The notes: a model not told the origin generated them from the letters alone. Counted from the first letter of the stretch, positions 24,015-37,700 are shown. The stretch is 64,000 nucleotides of DNA from Capitulum mitella (GCA_030062745.1 CP099840.1:16419718-16483717), one strand, 5' to 3'. A program made the numbers and translations.

Positions 24015-24054
24015 AGAGCTCAGCTCTCGATGGCTGCTTCGAGAGCTGAGCTCT
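24015..24054. repeat. Perfect 16-bp hairpin
   Basis: AGAGCTCAGCTCTCGA (24015-24030) and TCGAGAGCTGAGCTCT (24039-24054) are exact reverse complements around an 8-base loop, TGGCTGCT. Partial GAGAGCTNNGCTC copies follow to about 24085. Function unknown. Confidence 0.85.
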
Positions 24055-24399
24055 CAGTGGTTGCTGCGAGAGCTCGGCTCGCGGCGGCTGCTCCGCTGAG
24101 TCGGCCGGGGCCTCTGAGCGTCTGAGGGTGAGGCGGCGCGGCGGCGCTGGCCGTGTCACCTGGTGCGGACGGGGAGCCGGCAGGTAGGCCGACTTTCGCT
24201 TTCTGCCGCGCGCCAGAAGAATGCGGCGGCCGGCCTCAGGCGGGCCCGCGGCCGGCCCGGGCCGCTAAATAAACACACTGCCCACCGGCGGCGCCGCCGG
24301 ACTGCTCTGTCGGCCGCAGCACGGCAGACGGCGGCAGCGGGCAGAGACCGGACGCTGGGACCGCCAGACCTTCGCTTATTCAATCGTTGGAAACTATTA

Positions 24400-26963
24400 G
24401 CTTCTTTAGCAAGGTGCAAGCAGTTTCTAGAAATGTTTAAACCTTACCAAACCATAAGTATCCAGACAGTGGTCAGGCATGATGGGGAATGAGTCAGTAC
24501 AGTGTTATATCGTTTCCCCTACCACTTTCTGATATTTGTTTGTCTTTTTGGGGAGTGTAATCCCGTGCGATCTTCTGCACATAACATCCAATTTTAGGAT
24601 GGGGGATCTAGGCGGCAGGTTTTGGGAAGGGCTTATTTGTTTGGAACTGAAACGATGGGATGGGCATCGTTTTTTTAACCATTTTTGAATAATAGTACGA
24701 CATACGGAAAATGTAGGAAACAATAACGCAAAATACAGGAAATATAATTCATCATCGTGTGATCAAAGAACGCTTTGAGTTCTACTAAAGAAATTGCAGC
24801 TGCAAAAATCTCTATGGCCAAATATCCCGTTCCAAATTTTGCCAGTGAGAACCAGTCGCATAACAAAATCTTGCACTATACAGTGGTCATATATGCAAAT
24901 CGATCATAATGATTTCACATCTTGTTGGCTCACTGTGCGTGTCTGCGTCAAAGAAATGGCTTAACGTATTTTCATTGGGATGAGGACCGATTCGAACTCT
25001 CCCCCAAACCACGCTTTCTGTCTCGCTGAAATTTAATGGCTTTTCTACGTATCTATTTTGCACATTACACAAGAATTTCAATGTGCTTATGAAACAGGAG
25101 AGGCTCCAGGAAGCGTTTCTTGGATGCACGTCAGGAATTTTGGGGTCATTTCGGACGAATGCTTGTTCCAGTACTTTTCGGCACTCTAAGCCCATATTTA
25201 ACGATACTGTTTAATCAATGTTTGTCAGTCATGATAACTGACGCATTTATCATGGCATAATGAACGAGCAAAAATCACCCCGAAATCTGTAGATACGTAC
25301 CCCAATATGACACACCGAGTCCGCCACTACTCCAAAATTGCCTAATAATATGCCTTAAACGATGTAAAGGCTAATTTGTTCTACCCCAATATAAGAGACA
25401 GTGTGTCCGCCACTACTCCAAAGTTGCCTCATGATATGCCTTAAGATATGTAAAGGTTAAACATTCATACTGCAGGCAAATTAAAAACTTGGAGCACATT
25501 ATGCCCACGACGAAAATCGGCCGTTTAGTTCTTTTGCACTTTTCTGTAGGTGCCGCTGGGGGTTTTTGTACCTTTGCATGTATGAAAAGGTAGCTCAGAT
25601 CGCAAGCTATTGTTTAAGCCCCGTTTCATGGAAATCAGTCCAATAGATTAGCAGCTCGCCGGGAAAGGGGATAATTGGCCCCCGCATGGCCTTAAAGCAA
25701 ATCCAGTGCATGAAACAGAGTCAAAATGAAGTGGATTTAGAAATAGTAGGATCCAAAGAATATCCAAAATTTTCAGCGGGAATGGAAACGACGTGATATA
25801 TTGCTAAATGTCATTCATCTAAATGTATGCAGCGCTTTTTTGTATTCCTCTCGTAATGTACGGTTTGGTATACTTTCATGTTACATCCGTGTTTTCCATC
25901 TAAAGAGTTAAGCTAACAGCACCGCCATAACTACCTTAAGCTGTTCATCGCCATAACAGTTCTGCAACCGGTGAGTGACCTTTATAGTAAACAGCCTTGT
26001 CTGCGGAAAACCGTTTGAGCGATGTCACACAGCTGGATGGGCCAAGGTGACTTGAATTAATTGAATTAACAGCTATGAATTAAGTTTTTTGGCCATACAG
26101 TGTAATGTCACATACAGTGCCTAGCGACCTATCGCCTGCAGAGTTGCATGGGCAAAACCCGTTTCAAATTGTCTGTAGATGTAGATGTCTGTAGATGTCT
26201 GTAGATATAGTAGTAGATGGAGTGTAGATATCCGAGAAAAATACGTGGTAGTTGTTTCGTGAAAGAACATTGTTTTGATTTATGAAAAGTTTGGTAAAAT
26301 GGGGAAGTTTCACTTTTCATGAAGCATTTCGTGCTTGTTTGTCGAAATTTGTGCGTATAGCTGCTTTTATGTATTAAATAATTCTCGGATTAAAATCCGA
26401 TAACAGCAATCTGTGCATGATATTGTAAGAGTGGCTTTTGAACTGCGCACTCAATAATGATGTCATGTTAATTAGACTGCTGAGGCCACTCTACATATAT
26501 GTGCTACGGCCATGTGTTCTTTAGATTGAAGTAAGTCCATATTTGGGATATCATTATGCCCATTCCGGCGTCTTTACTTGCCAAATGAGTGGGAAGCGTT
26601 ACTTAGTTTCATTGTCCTTTTGGGACCCTTGTGGTCAGAGTAATTAACAGAAGCCCTACGTCGTGCTTTTCGCAGGCCCATTGTTTACGTCTGGTGGTCT
26701 GGTTCAGGTTAGATTCACTGCAGTGAAACAACACCTGTCCATCATGTCATTGCCTTGATATTCATAAGGGGTCGAAAGAGTTATTTCCCCTGGATCCTCG
26801 GAACCAACCATCTGGTTCACACTTTTGAACTGTAAGCTGTGCGTGTACGACTCTGGTGTTGCCAACTAGTGACTTATTCGTCTGGCAAGGTCAGTAGACG
26901 TCGCATCTTCTCGTTCAGGCTGTGCCGTTTGTATCAATGAAGTCCGGCTCCAGTTCCAGTCGT
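24400..26963. other. AT-rich intergenic block with an 84-bp tandem duplication
   Basis: A sharp change to AT-rich sequence. CCCCAATAT...GTCCGCCACTACTCC...TATGCCTTAA is duplicated at 25300-25383 and 25384-25467 (period 84, roughly 80% identical). A small TGTAGATGTC repeat lies at about 26168-26215. One octamer ATGCAAAT lies at 24893-24900. No gene is supported. Confidence 0.55.
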
Positions 26964-27426
26964 CCCGCTGTCTCACCGTGTCCCACCGTGACCCACCGCG
27001 ACTCACCGTTTCCCGCCGTATGCCACCGTAAATCGCCGTGTCCCACCGTGTCCTACTGTATCCCACCGCCTCCCAAACACCTCCCATATCTCCCACCCGA
27101 CCAACGTATCCCACCGCTTCCTCTAGTAACTCACCGTGTCCCACTGTGTCCACAGTATCCCACCGTATCCCCCCGTGTCCTGCTGTATCAATCGTATCCC
27201 ACCTTGTCCCACCGTTTGGGTCCTTGCCGGACCGGGTGGCCAGACCGCACCACCATCCTCGGCCGGCGCACCGCTGCTGACTGACCGTCCCTCTGACCAG
27301 GCCACCTTTTCTGGCTGTCCACCTGACCAGCGCACCGCACCTGACCGTCCGCCAGACCAGCGCGCCGCTGCTGACCGTCCACATGACCGCCCAACCACTG
27401 CTGACTGACCGTCCACCTGACCAGCT
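26964..27426. repeat. 10-bp array followed by a ~34-bp array
   Basis: 26964-27214 is about 22 imperfect copies of TCCCACCGTG or TCCCACCGTA. 27285-27426 is about four copies of a unit with CTGACCGTCCACCTGACCAG and CGCACCGC. Open frames on both strands reflect the stop-free units. Confidence 0.85.
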
Positions 27427-29315
27427 CGGCGCTACTCGGTTCTGCGCCGCAGCATTGTCGGTGCGGCGTTTGTGTGCGAGCGCCGCTGGCGGCCGGCGAC
27501 CGGTCCCGTGAGCAGCGGTGCGGCCGCCGTCCGCCGCGCCTGCGCCCGCGTCCGCGACCGGCCGCTCTCGACTCGGCAATCGGCCCGTTCTGGTCACTTA
27601 GGCCAGCTTTGTGGTGGCCGGTGGGGGGTGGCAGGGCCGGGCGGGCGCCCCTGGCGGTCGTGTTTTCGGCCTGTCACCGGAGCCGGTCAGGTGAGCTGAC
27701 CCCACACTGGCACCCACTCACCCGGCCGCGCCGCCCGCCAACAAACAACGCCTGACCGGCCACAGGTGACGGCCCCGAATTCCAGAAAACACACAGGCGG
27801 CGTACACACAGACAGGCCTACACACGGGCCAGCCAGGGCCCGCCGCAGCAACAGAGAGCGTTCTGCCTGGCAGCGTGCCGGGCACGCAGACATCAAGGGC
27901 GGCTGGAGCGCGATAGAAATTCAACAGTCAGTGATAACATTTCAGTTGGCGAATACGGATTAACGTTAATATTTACTGATCCTTTTTGATGCTTGAGACT
28001 TCATGACAATGAGGCTAGCCGGTAGCACTTAAAATCTGCATTATCATGTTAAGCTATGATTGTCTATACATTAACTGCATGTTGCATGTTGCGTATTGCA
28101 TATTGATGCGTCATTAGTAACTTTCTTTTTGGACTAGGATACATCTACGAGCAGAACGTTTAAGTGCTGATTCATGTGTATGTGAAAATTAGGGTAGCAG
28201 TATGCTCATAATGTCAACTGGTGCGCTTGTCGCACACGATATTCGGCGTTCGCGACATAGTCTTCAGGATTTTGAGAGTACGAAGACTTAAAAAACGAAC
28301 ACGAATTGGGAAAACCGTCAGTCCTAACAGAACCAAATGGTTCATCCTCGGAAATGAAGAAACTGCCGTTTGTTACGTAGTTAACCAATGCCACAGATAC
28401 GCTTAAGCCGTATCACGGATACGGTTGCGATACAGACCAGCCAAATAAATATCTATCACATTGGGACCGCAGCCGGCCATACCGAATGTAATTGACCAGG
28501 AATCGTGCTGCATGCAGCATTAATATGCAACAAATTCCTAGTCTAGTCTAAAAAAAAGCTAAAAAATCCAAATCTAAATCTTAATCTAAATCTAAATCTA
28601 ATCTAAAAAAGAGTCTAATCTAAATTCCTAGTCTAAAAACCCTAGTTTAAGATGTTTTCAAAGTAAATGAAACCAATAAGCGACATAATGCGAAAAGCAT
28701 CCATGAGGCATCTGTTCAGTTAGTTATAGTGTACACAAAACGTGTCAAAGTCCATGGCGATTGGTTGCCTTATTATATGTTTTGTATTGCCTTATATGTC
28801 GATGTTGTCCGAAAATAACAGGAAATTTAACGTTATAGTAGCAAAACGAATGCAGGCACGTGTTGCCCGTTAGCGCTCTATATGGGTTACAGTTGTCCCT
28901 TGTGCTTAGTGGTTCCAATGCCACTCGCAAAATATTTTGGAGTCTTCAGAAATCTTCAAAAGCATCGTTACCTGGCGCTGCATCATTGCTCTCGTGTGTT
29001 CAGTTTGGCAGATTGTTAACCAAGCAAGACACTATCATTTTCTCATATCTAAAGCCCAAGAGATGTAGTTTTGGAATCATTGCCCATTATCGCTCACAAA
29101 GCTTTTGCAGGCGACGGCCAGGAATAAAGAAATATGCAGCAACTAATAGCAATTCTGCTACTATTTTAAGTTCATAGCTGTTTAATCATAGGCATGCCGC
29201 ACTCTCGGCCATCCAATCTTTTAGTTAAGTGCTCTATAAACATACGACCCGCTTGACAAACGTCTGGCGGGCTGGCCCGTCCGGGCCTGAGGATGGCCAG
29301 CTCCGCCCGCCGACG
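27427..29315. other. Intergenic: GC-rich to 27.95 kb, then AT-rich
   Basis: 28555-28640 is a low-complexity AATCTAAATCTAAATC tract. Elsewhere only short open frames with no domain. No gene is supported. Confidence 0.55.
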
Positions 29316-30140
29316 CGAGACCAGAACCACAGCGGACAGGAGCAGCTGCTGCGACCAGAACCACGGCGGACAGGGACAACTGCTGAGACTAGAACCACGG
29401 CGGACAGGGACAGCTGCTGCGACCAGAACCACAGCGGACAGGAGCAGCTGCTGCGACCAGAACCACAGCGGACAGGAGCAGCTGCTGCGACCAGAACCAC
29501 GGCGGACAGGAGCAGCTGCTGCGACCAGAACCACGGCGGACAGGGCAGCTGCTGCGACCAGAACCACAGCGGACAGGAGCAGCTGCTGCGACCAGAACCA
29601 CAGCGGACAGGGACAACTGCTGAGACCAGAACCACAGCGGACAGGAGCAGCTGCTGCGACCAGAACCACAGCGGACAGGGACAGCTGCTGATACTAGAAC
29701 CACGGCAGACAGAGCGGGCTGCTGACGCCAGAACCACAGCGGACGAAGGCAGCTGCTGAGACCAAAGCCACAACACACAGAGACGGCTGCTAAGATCAGA
29801 ACCACAGCGGACATGGGCAGCTGCTGAGACCAAGAGCCACAGCACACAGAGACGGCTGCTGAGACCAGAGCCGCAGCGGACAGGGGCAGCTGCTGAGACC
29901 AGAGCCGCAGCACACAGACACGGTTGCTAAGACCAGAACCACAGCGGACATGGGCAGCTGCTGAGACCAGAACCACGGCAGACTGAGCCGGCTGCTGAGA
30001 CCAGAACCACAGCGGACAAGGGCAGCTGCTGAGACCAGAGCCACAGCACACAGACACGGCTGCTGAGACCAGAACCACAGCGGACATGGGCAGCTGCTGA
30101 GACCAGAGCCACAGCGGACAGCGACGGCTGCTGAGCGAAC
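29316..30140. repeat. 34-bp minisatellite, about 24 copies
   Basis: Unit GACCAGAACCACAGCGGACA plus GGAGCAGCTGCTGC, with progressive divergence and small indels towards the right. Since 34 is not a multiple of three, a single frame cycles through all three frames of the unit; none contains a stop, producing open frames up to 268 codons on the minus strand. These are artefacts. Confidence 0.95.
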
Positions 30141-30335
30141 AGAGGAGATTGCCGCCCATCTGTTTCGAAGCGTCACATGTGGCACAGAAAACCAAAGAGG
30201 TCGACGACCTGCCCTCCGGGAACAGGTTACCAACTCTCCCCTTCCCCTTCCCCTCCGGTCACGAAGGACAGAGACGGCTGCCCACACACCTTGTAATTGT
30301 GTCTGCACGCAGAAAACAATTCATTGGACCGGATC

Positions 30336-30472
30336 AGGGGCGGCGGATTAGGGGGCAGGGGGCAGCTGCCCCCAACCGTCGAAATTTAACATTAACCCTA
30401 TTGCTTTGCATGGAAAAAAACGAGTTAAAAAATCAGTTTGCCCCCATCTCTGGAGAGGCTCCGCTGCCGCTG
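30336..30472 (+). repeat. Dispersed repeat family B, copy 1
   Basis: Matches the reverse complement of 32441-32586. Shared order: GGCGGATT, GGGGGCAGCTGCCCCC-type palindrome (perfect here at 30358-30373), GTCGAAAT(T/C)TAACA, ACCCTAT, GCATGG, AAACTAGTT-like, TTGCCCCCATCTCTGGAG, GGCTCCGC. No coding content; class unknown. Confidence 0.65.
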
Positions 30473-31196
30473 GACTGGACATACACAGTTACCACGGAGG
30501 CTTCAAAATCCAAAAGTATCGGGTTTCAATGAACGGCCAGATTCACTCCGGACCTAGGAGAGCAACCAAAGCCTTCGTGACCAGACGCAGTAGTGTTCCG
30601 TTGCAGGCCATTTTCAGAACGGAAAAGTCCCAGCACACAAACAAAAAGGGTATTCAATAATGGTAACTTTGTTTCTAACATTAGCGAAGAAGGCAAACTG
30701 TAATAATCTATAAACACGCATGCTGATCACTATTTAATCGCACAAATGCACTGATTCTGAGCGCCCAGGATCCAAGACGGCGTTGCCCAGCACAAGACAA
30801 AGGCTCTTGCTCTGAAGTCTCGATGACCCATCGGAACCTCTGAGGAGGCACCATCAGAGCTGTTCTGATGGCTGCTGGAGCCGTCCGTGGCGATGAGCCG
30901 ACAGTGCGGCCCAGCGGAACTGGCCGGAGCTGCCGCAGCTCCCCGGGCCGACCCGCAGCCTGCACGGCTCGCCAGCCTGCCATGGGTGCCGCTGATTTAT
31001 GGTAATAGAAAATCAATGCGTCCGATCCGGAAACGGCTGCTAGCCGGCACGACATTTACATAAGAACAAGAGTCGGTGCTGAACTGGTGCGGGCGGCTGT
31101 CAGGTGGCGGCGCCGGCGGCGGCGGCGGCCCAACGGTAACGTCCGCGTTTGCAGCCAGTCGCGCCACCTGACCACAGTGAGGGACATCCTGTACGA
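30473..31196. other. Intergenic, nothing recognised
   Basis: AT-rich to about 30780, then GC-rich. No domain, splice-bounded exon or RNA signature. Confidence 0.55.
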
Positions 31197-31525
31197 GGTC
31201 ATCCGCCCGACCACCAGAGGAGATACAACAGACCCGGCCGCCGGACCACCAGAGGCGGTGCACCAGACCGGTCGCCGAACCACCAGAGGCGGTACACCAG
31301 ACCCGGTTGCCCGGCCACCAGAGGCGGTACACCAGACCAGACCGCCAAGACCACCACAGGCGGTTACACCATATTCGGCTGCCGGACCACCAGAGGAGGT
31401 ACATCAGACCGGCCGCCGGACCACCAGAGGCCGTACACCAGACCAGGCCGCCAGACCACCAGAGGCGGTACACCATATTCGGCCGCCGGACCACCAGAGG
31501 AGGTACACCAGTCCCGGCCGGAGCG
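31197..31525. repeat. ~35-bp minisatellite, about 9 copies
   Basis: Unit GGACCACCAGAGGCGGTACA plus a CCAGACCGGCCGCC-like remainder, with 34-36 base spacing. Two copies carry CACCATATTCGG in place of CACCAGACC, hinting at a higher-order block. Open frames on both strands are artefacts. Confidence 0.92.
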
Positions 31526-32440
31526 CGCCACGCCGCCGTTTTTGCCGCACCGCCCTGGGGATCATCGCGCCGTGGGGAAATGGCGCCTTATCTGGGGAGA
31601 GGTGCCATAAAACTGGGAGTCACGTGCCCCGTAGAAAATATTTGCCGGAGATTATGGGGCACGATCATTGTATTGTCCCCATGAGGCGAATTTGACGCAC
31701 TCCCCTCCTGTCATTCCGGGGCTTTCCTGAAATTTTTCAAATATTTCCCAGACATCTGACAGTTCTTTTTTTGCTGGGGACAAGGATGAAATTCGGGGTC
31801 GGGCGAAAAGGGCTCATCATTAAACTAATTAATGGGTTCAAGTGGAACAGGTTCGATGGGGTAGACACTGGTATAGAATGACGATAGATCAGTGCAGAAA
31901 CCTGGTATCTACAGGCTCAGTAAAAGAATGAAGAGTCAACTGGAATTAATGAGGGATCGAATTTTTTCAGCTGGGACAGTATACACTTCTGACTTTTCCT
32001 CCCCGTACTCCAGTTGTGAGGACACTGCAACGTGACAGCTAAAGCGCTGTCCTCACAGCCGGAGCAAGAAGAGAAAAATGTCACACGCAACTGGAATTAC
32101 CGGAAAAAATACAATAAGTCTATAACTGAATTTTGGGGCTGAAAAAACAGGACGTGAAACTATCCGCGAAAATATAGGCACATCAAGACTTGTCGAAACA
32201 AACAAGCACCAGACGGACTGTTTTGTGAATGGTTTTCCGACGTTTCAGTGTCACAGGAGGTGGAAATCTGAAGCGGAAACGTGGAGGACGCTAAAAACTG
32301 CGCCGGGACAGTTGAAGTCTTTGACATGAAAGACATACTATGAGGTAAATCTACTGTATTCTGAAACTTAATTTCACGCAGTTGACTAGGAGTAAATCAG
32401 CAGAACAGAAACATAAAGCGAAAATCATGCAGTGTTAGCA
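31526..32440. other. Intergenic; GAAACGTCGG motif on minus strand at 32.24 kb
   Basis: The complement of about 32238-32247 reads CTGAAACGTCGG, a motif frequent in retroelement 3' ends, but no further element structure is visible. No gene is supported. Confidence 0.45.
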
Positions 32441-32586
32441 GTTGCGGCGGAGCCACTCCAGAGATGGGGGCAAGCCAGTTTTTAAACTAGTTTCTTCCCA
32501 TGCAATGCCATAGGGTCTGTGTTAGATTTCGACCGGAGATGGGGGCAGCTTCCCCCGTCCCGCCCCCCCCCAATCCGCCACCCTGG
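32441..32586 (-). repeat. Dispersed repeat family B, copy 2 (inverted)
   Basis: Inverted relative to the copy at 30336-30472, with about 80% match over conserved blocks. The central palindrome is imperfect here (GGGGGCAGCTTCCCCC) and next to a long C run. Confidence 0.65.
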
Positions 32587-34154
32587 GTGTTAGTCACTAT
32601 GCGCTGCTTCCAAAACACTGTCAAAATGCGTGGCCATAGTTCGTTGAATACCAAATGGCTTCGTCCCATTCGAATTCTGCGTGATGGCGACCAGTTTCAT
32701 TGAAGATCATTTCAACCGTTTTTTTTTCATCCGTCCAGTGACGCATTCACCGAGAACATGCATCAACTTGAGGTGTTAATGAATATACGAGATATATAAC
32801 CACGATCAAAGGGCATTTCAATTCTGACTTTTCTCTTAAACTACGTCTGCTGCATTACCATGTTTCAAACATTCCTGGCTGGAAAATCGCCCAAACCGAG
32901 AAACGGACTCGTTTGTTCTTTGCGGACGCAGCGCAGAGAGGAGTCAGCAGCCAACAGCTGACTAGAAATACTGCTGGCTTGCAGTTGCGGGGGGGGGGGC
33001 GGGCAACCGGACAGCGATGACCGTGGCCGGGACGGTGAGTTGTTTGAGCTGCGGCGCGGAGCTGGGCGGCGGCGGCCGAAAGTGTGCCGTCACGGTACCG
33101 CGTGGCCGCGCCGAGAGAAGCCGCGCCTGTGTACGCAGCGGAGGCCGCCTGTTTGCGTCCGGGCCAGAAGAGCAGAGGCCGCCGGCCGCCCGACAGCGGC
33201 CGGCGCCGTCCCCGGACAGCTTCCTGACCGACTCACACCTGAGTCCCACTGCACTCATCGGCTGAAACATTTATCGTGAGTCCTGAATCAAGACATTTTT
33301 TTTTGAGGAAAGAGTTCAACGATTTGTCGAATTTCTTACGATGACTTAGTCAAAATGAATCATGACTCTTCTCCGACTTAAAATGCCTGAATGGCATGGT
33401 TGACGTAGAGAATAATGGAAAGCAACACAACATTTTTTTTTCCAACAGCACACATACCTCTGCTGGCCACAAGGATGGACTCAGTGAAGCCTGACTATTT
33501 TTTGCCTTGTTTGCAACATTGCATTTTGTTCTAAGTGTAAGATATTTCCCCATTGTCATAAACAACATGTATTACAGAAAATGTCACTGCGTCTAGAAAA
33601 CTTGTTTTGTCAAGTCCTTTTGAACACATGCACCAGTGACACATAATGAATAATCAAAGCCTTCATTGTTCTCTGTTACGAAGTGTTCTCTACGTAAATT
33701 TGCCAGCCTCATTTATTTCTATGCAATTTATAGGGGATATGTTGAAAAGAACTTGCATGGCAAAAAACTTGCATGCATATATATTGGCGCACAAGAGGCT
33801 GACAACGAACAAAGGCAGTTATCAAGGACATCCTTAACACATTTTAATTCGAGCCTTTAATGATCTTGGTATAGCATTATATAAGTTGGCATAGAATATA
33901 AGTCGTTTTTAATGATGAGTCGAATCAGATTCAGCAACCTTTGATTTAAAATGGAATGGAATCAAATGTGGAAAATCCGTTTGTGTCTGAATCGAAACAG
34001 AATTGGTTAGTTTTGAACGAGAATAGAGTCGAATCATAAAAACCGGAGTTGCTGGGGCTAAAGCTGGTGAGGCTGAGGCTGTGTGGCTGGCTAAGGCTGT
34101 GCACAAGTGTGCTGAGAACTGATATGTGGCTGAATGCTGATGGAATGCAGAATG
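32587..34154. other. Intergenic; GC-rich island 32.98-33.27 kb
   Basis: The small GC-rich island begins with a G run at about 32990. Frames on both strands are open across it without a domain. The rest is AT-rich and unremarkable. Confidence 0.5.
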
Positions 34155-34330
34155 TTCCTGTTTTCCATTGGACCGTTTGCTGCCCTGGACGTGCCATTGC
34201 TCCATCTCAGAAGCCGTCATGTTCCGACAAATACTGCCCAAGTGACGAAATGTTTACCTAGGTCATCTTAAAGTTGGCTGTAGAATGAGGACAATCTAGA
34301 TTTCATTGGGATCCAGCCACATATGTGGCT
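34155..34330 (+). repeat. Dispersed repeat family A, copy 2
   Basis: Direct-orientation match to about 5003-5215, including ACCGTTTGCTG, AAGTGACGAAATGTTTACCT and CAGCCACAT. It ends near a CCACATATGTGG palindrome. Not associated with a tandem array here, unlike copy 1. Confidence 0.55.
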
Positions 34331-34501
34331 GATTGAGAGGCGAGAAAACAGTAGCTGGCGGTATTCTGGACGCATCCCGACGTTTCCATGTCCACGGCAG
34401 CCGTCTGTACCGGACGGGCCTGGTCCGTGATAGCTGACAACTTAAACAGCACCTCACGGCCGATAGCCGGCAATCACGGCACGGGTCGGCGCACTCCCGA
34501 G

Positions 34502-34768
34502 CCAGACCATAACTAGACCAGAGCGAAACAGCCAGACCAGAGCTAGACCAAGGCCAGGCCATAACTAGATCAGAGCCGGACTATAACTAGCCCACAGCCA
34601 AACTGGAGTCTGGCAGAAGGTAGATCAGAGCCAGACCAGAGCCAGACCAGAGTCAGACCAGGGCCACGCCATAACTAGACAAGAACCAGATCAGAGTCAG
34701 ACCAGAGCCAGGCCAGAGCCAGACCAGATCCAGATCAGATCTGACCAGTCAGACCAGTCAGGCCTAAC
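34502..34768. repeat. ~11-bp tandem repeat (AGACCAGAGCC)
   Basis: About 20 irregular copies of AGACCAGAGCC, interspersed with CATAACTAGA words. Confidence 0.85.
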
Positions 34769-37700
34769 GAGTTGATGGTGACTCGGCTGACCGGTGGCGG
34801 TTACCCGCTCCCACCGTCGCCAGCCCGGACCCACCGCAACCATCGCAGCACGCTGAGCTAATCAGAGCTAAAATGCGCAACAGCAGGTGAACCGTGCCAT
34901 AAGCACACGACCGCTCGCAGCAGGCGCAGAGACCCCAAAAATGTCATACGATTCATCTGGAGGACCGGTCGGATGACTGCTCAGCATTTTTTGTTTGCGG
35001 TGAATCCCCAGACGGCAGTGATAATTAGCTGTCGTGATGCGGTCAGGCATGTACAGCGATCCTGTCGCAGGCTTACTGCCACCTTTCCCGAATTACTGGG
35101 CTGGTAAAACTTTGGCGATTACCAGCGTGTGCTCCCCCACACTATTACCTCGCTAACAGGCCATTTTTGAACGCAAATTCCCTGGAACCAAGTTGCCAAA
35201 ATTGAATCGCGCGATGGATTGCGGCTATTGACGGCTGGAAACTTGCACCCGAACCCTTTCCAATAAAGCGGCGACGTCCGGAAGGCTACGTGGCGTCGCC
35301 GTAGTCGGCCGGCGGCCAGAGCGGCGCAGCTGGCCGCCAAATCGGCCGCCAGCGTCGAGGGGAGGCCCGCCGAAAAGGTGAGCGATCGTGTTTCCCGGGC
35401 CACTTTGTTACCATGACGACGGCACACCTGCCATCTCGGGCGCGGCTTGATTTCAACGGCTACGTGCGCAGCCGTGGCGGCAGCCCGGAGCGCGACAAAG
35501 ACGGTCGGAGCGGGTGCTGCCGGCTCTGGTGCTCCCTCCTATCCAGAGCACCTCCCGCCGGACCGGGAGAGAGAGAGAGGGGGGGGGGACGGGAGTGCGA
35601 GCGGAGACCGAAGCGCTCCGCCAGCTGCATCGCGGGGAGGTGAAAAGAGCGGCCGCCCGGCACCCGGCGACGCCCGGCCCTGCCGACTGGGAACTACGCT
35701 CTATGTGGGCATTGGTCACACGGCGGAGGTCCGGCTCTCAGACACGACAGTCGCCGGCCGGCAGCCAGAATCACCCCTTCTGCGCCGCATCCGTATCACT
35801 TTTGAGTCGTGGCACATAAATTACTCGTCAATTGTTGACCGCACTTTGTTAGCACCCGACACTGTGATAAAAACGCACCGTGCCGGCCGCGGCAGGCACC
35901 GGGTGTGTCAGCTTACGACAAAGAGAGACGATAAGAATGAAATAAATGAATGGCGAGGGAAAGAGAAGAATGTGTGAGTCCCGCTCAAGAAAAATGGTCA
36001 ATCTCCTGACGGGAGAAGCGTGCCGTCTTCCTCACGTTGTTCAAAAGGGCCGCCCACTCTATGCGTCTGTTACTCTCTAAGGACATTCCTCCCTCTCTCT
36101 CTTCCTCTCTTTTTCTCTGTTATTCTGTATCACTCTTTCTCTCTTCACTGCCGTCTTTACTGCATGCACCAGTGAGCACATTAGTCCGGAATGTCGCAAT
36201 ATGTCGCCGTCAGGGCGGCCGCTGTGGGCTCGCCCCGGACTAAGATCAGTCTCGCGATACGGCCAGATTGGCAGGGCGAGGCATTTCGGCCGGTGATTCA
36301 GCTATATTTTTGCTGCTCGGCAACTCGTCGGCGCCCCTGCCGTCCGTTTTTATACCCACTTGGGTTAACACTTGAACGCCGGAGATAGACGCCGGACCAC
36401 TTCTACAGAGCTTCCGACAGACTATTTTCTGACTTCCTCTTTGTTCAGCATCGACGACATCAAGCAAAGTTTGGAAATATGGCAAACGGGATTTATTTTA
36501 CACATTGTCTCGATGCCTGAACACGCGAACAGACATGACATCAACAAGAGCGTAGCTGAAAAGAAACCACACTTCTCAAAGCGTGGCAATACACGTCAAC
36601 AAAAAAAAACAAATAATTGCAACACTGTAGTCGTTACCGTCAGCGTGGTATATCCATATTAAACATGACTATAGCGACCGATAGTTAATTAAACATTACT
36701 GTCACCTAACATTTTGATTGGTTAATGCAAAAGTGCACATTGAAATGTTAGGAAAATTATTTTTACAACGGAATGTATGCGTATGGAAAATATATGCGAC
36801 CCTTGTACTCTATCAATGTTGAGCATATAAAATGTGAAGCAGACATTTCCGGAAATATTTGTTTTCCAGCCAAGAGACAGAACATTCTATAAATATCAGC
36901 CATGGTAAGAACAGTTTTACCATAAAACAATTTGGCACTCAATTCACATTCATTGGACTCTCCCAAGAAGCTGCATAAAAAAAAATTGTCAAAATTATTT
37001 ATGGAAGTTGGGTTGCATAGCTAAATGAAAAATAACTGATTACTGAAAAAGTGAAAGGGGTCTCTTTTGGAATCAATAATGCCACATGGATAAATTACAG
37101 TGAATGAAGCTGATCATTTGTTCCTGGCGATGTGATGAATATCTTATGGTGGAGAAATTAGCTAAGATTTTGATTTTATCCAACGAAAACAGTTTTAAAA
37201 CCCAACATTTTCCACGCCTAAAATTACGCAGATGACTTTGTAAAATATTTACCTCGCAACAGCCAACGCATGCTTCTTGTGTTTGACGCACAATTTTGCC
37301 TTCCAAAACGTATCTGGCTAGACATTTCCTACCAAGCCGCCTATCAGTTGACGTTTAGTCTCTGCGGGATGAACGGACACAGCGGGATGCCAGCCACCCC
37401 GGGTTGTAGCCTACGGCGTCTGGTGAAGGGGGCCCCGACAGCTGCACGTCAGGTGTCGCGGGCCCCCTGCCCCCCTGACTTGGCAGCCCACCGAACACCC
37501 CGGAACGAACTTTGCTGCATAACGGTCGTAAGTACGTAAACGCAAATATAGAGGTATTCCTTATGAGATTCCCTCGCACTTTTGCCATCTCTATCACAAA
37601 GCAGCCGTCTGACTGGGACCGGGCACGCCGCAGTGCGCGCGGCCCGAACGGGGCGGACGCGGGCGGCCGCCGCGCCGCCAAACTAACAACGAATAAGCTC

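Noticed and set aside
28555-28640. CTAAAT-rich tract considered as telomeric repeat
   Set aside because: Irregular AATCTAAATC words, not the arthropod TTAGG repeat.
29234-30195. Cysteine- and serine-rich minus-strand frames up to 268 codons
   Set aside because: Generated by the 34-base array; no independent coding evidence.
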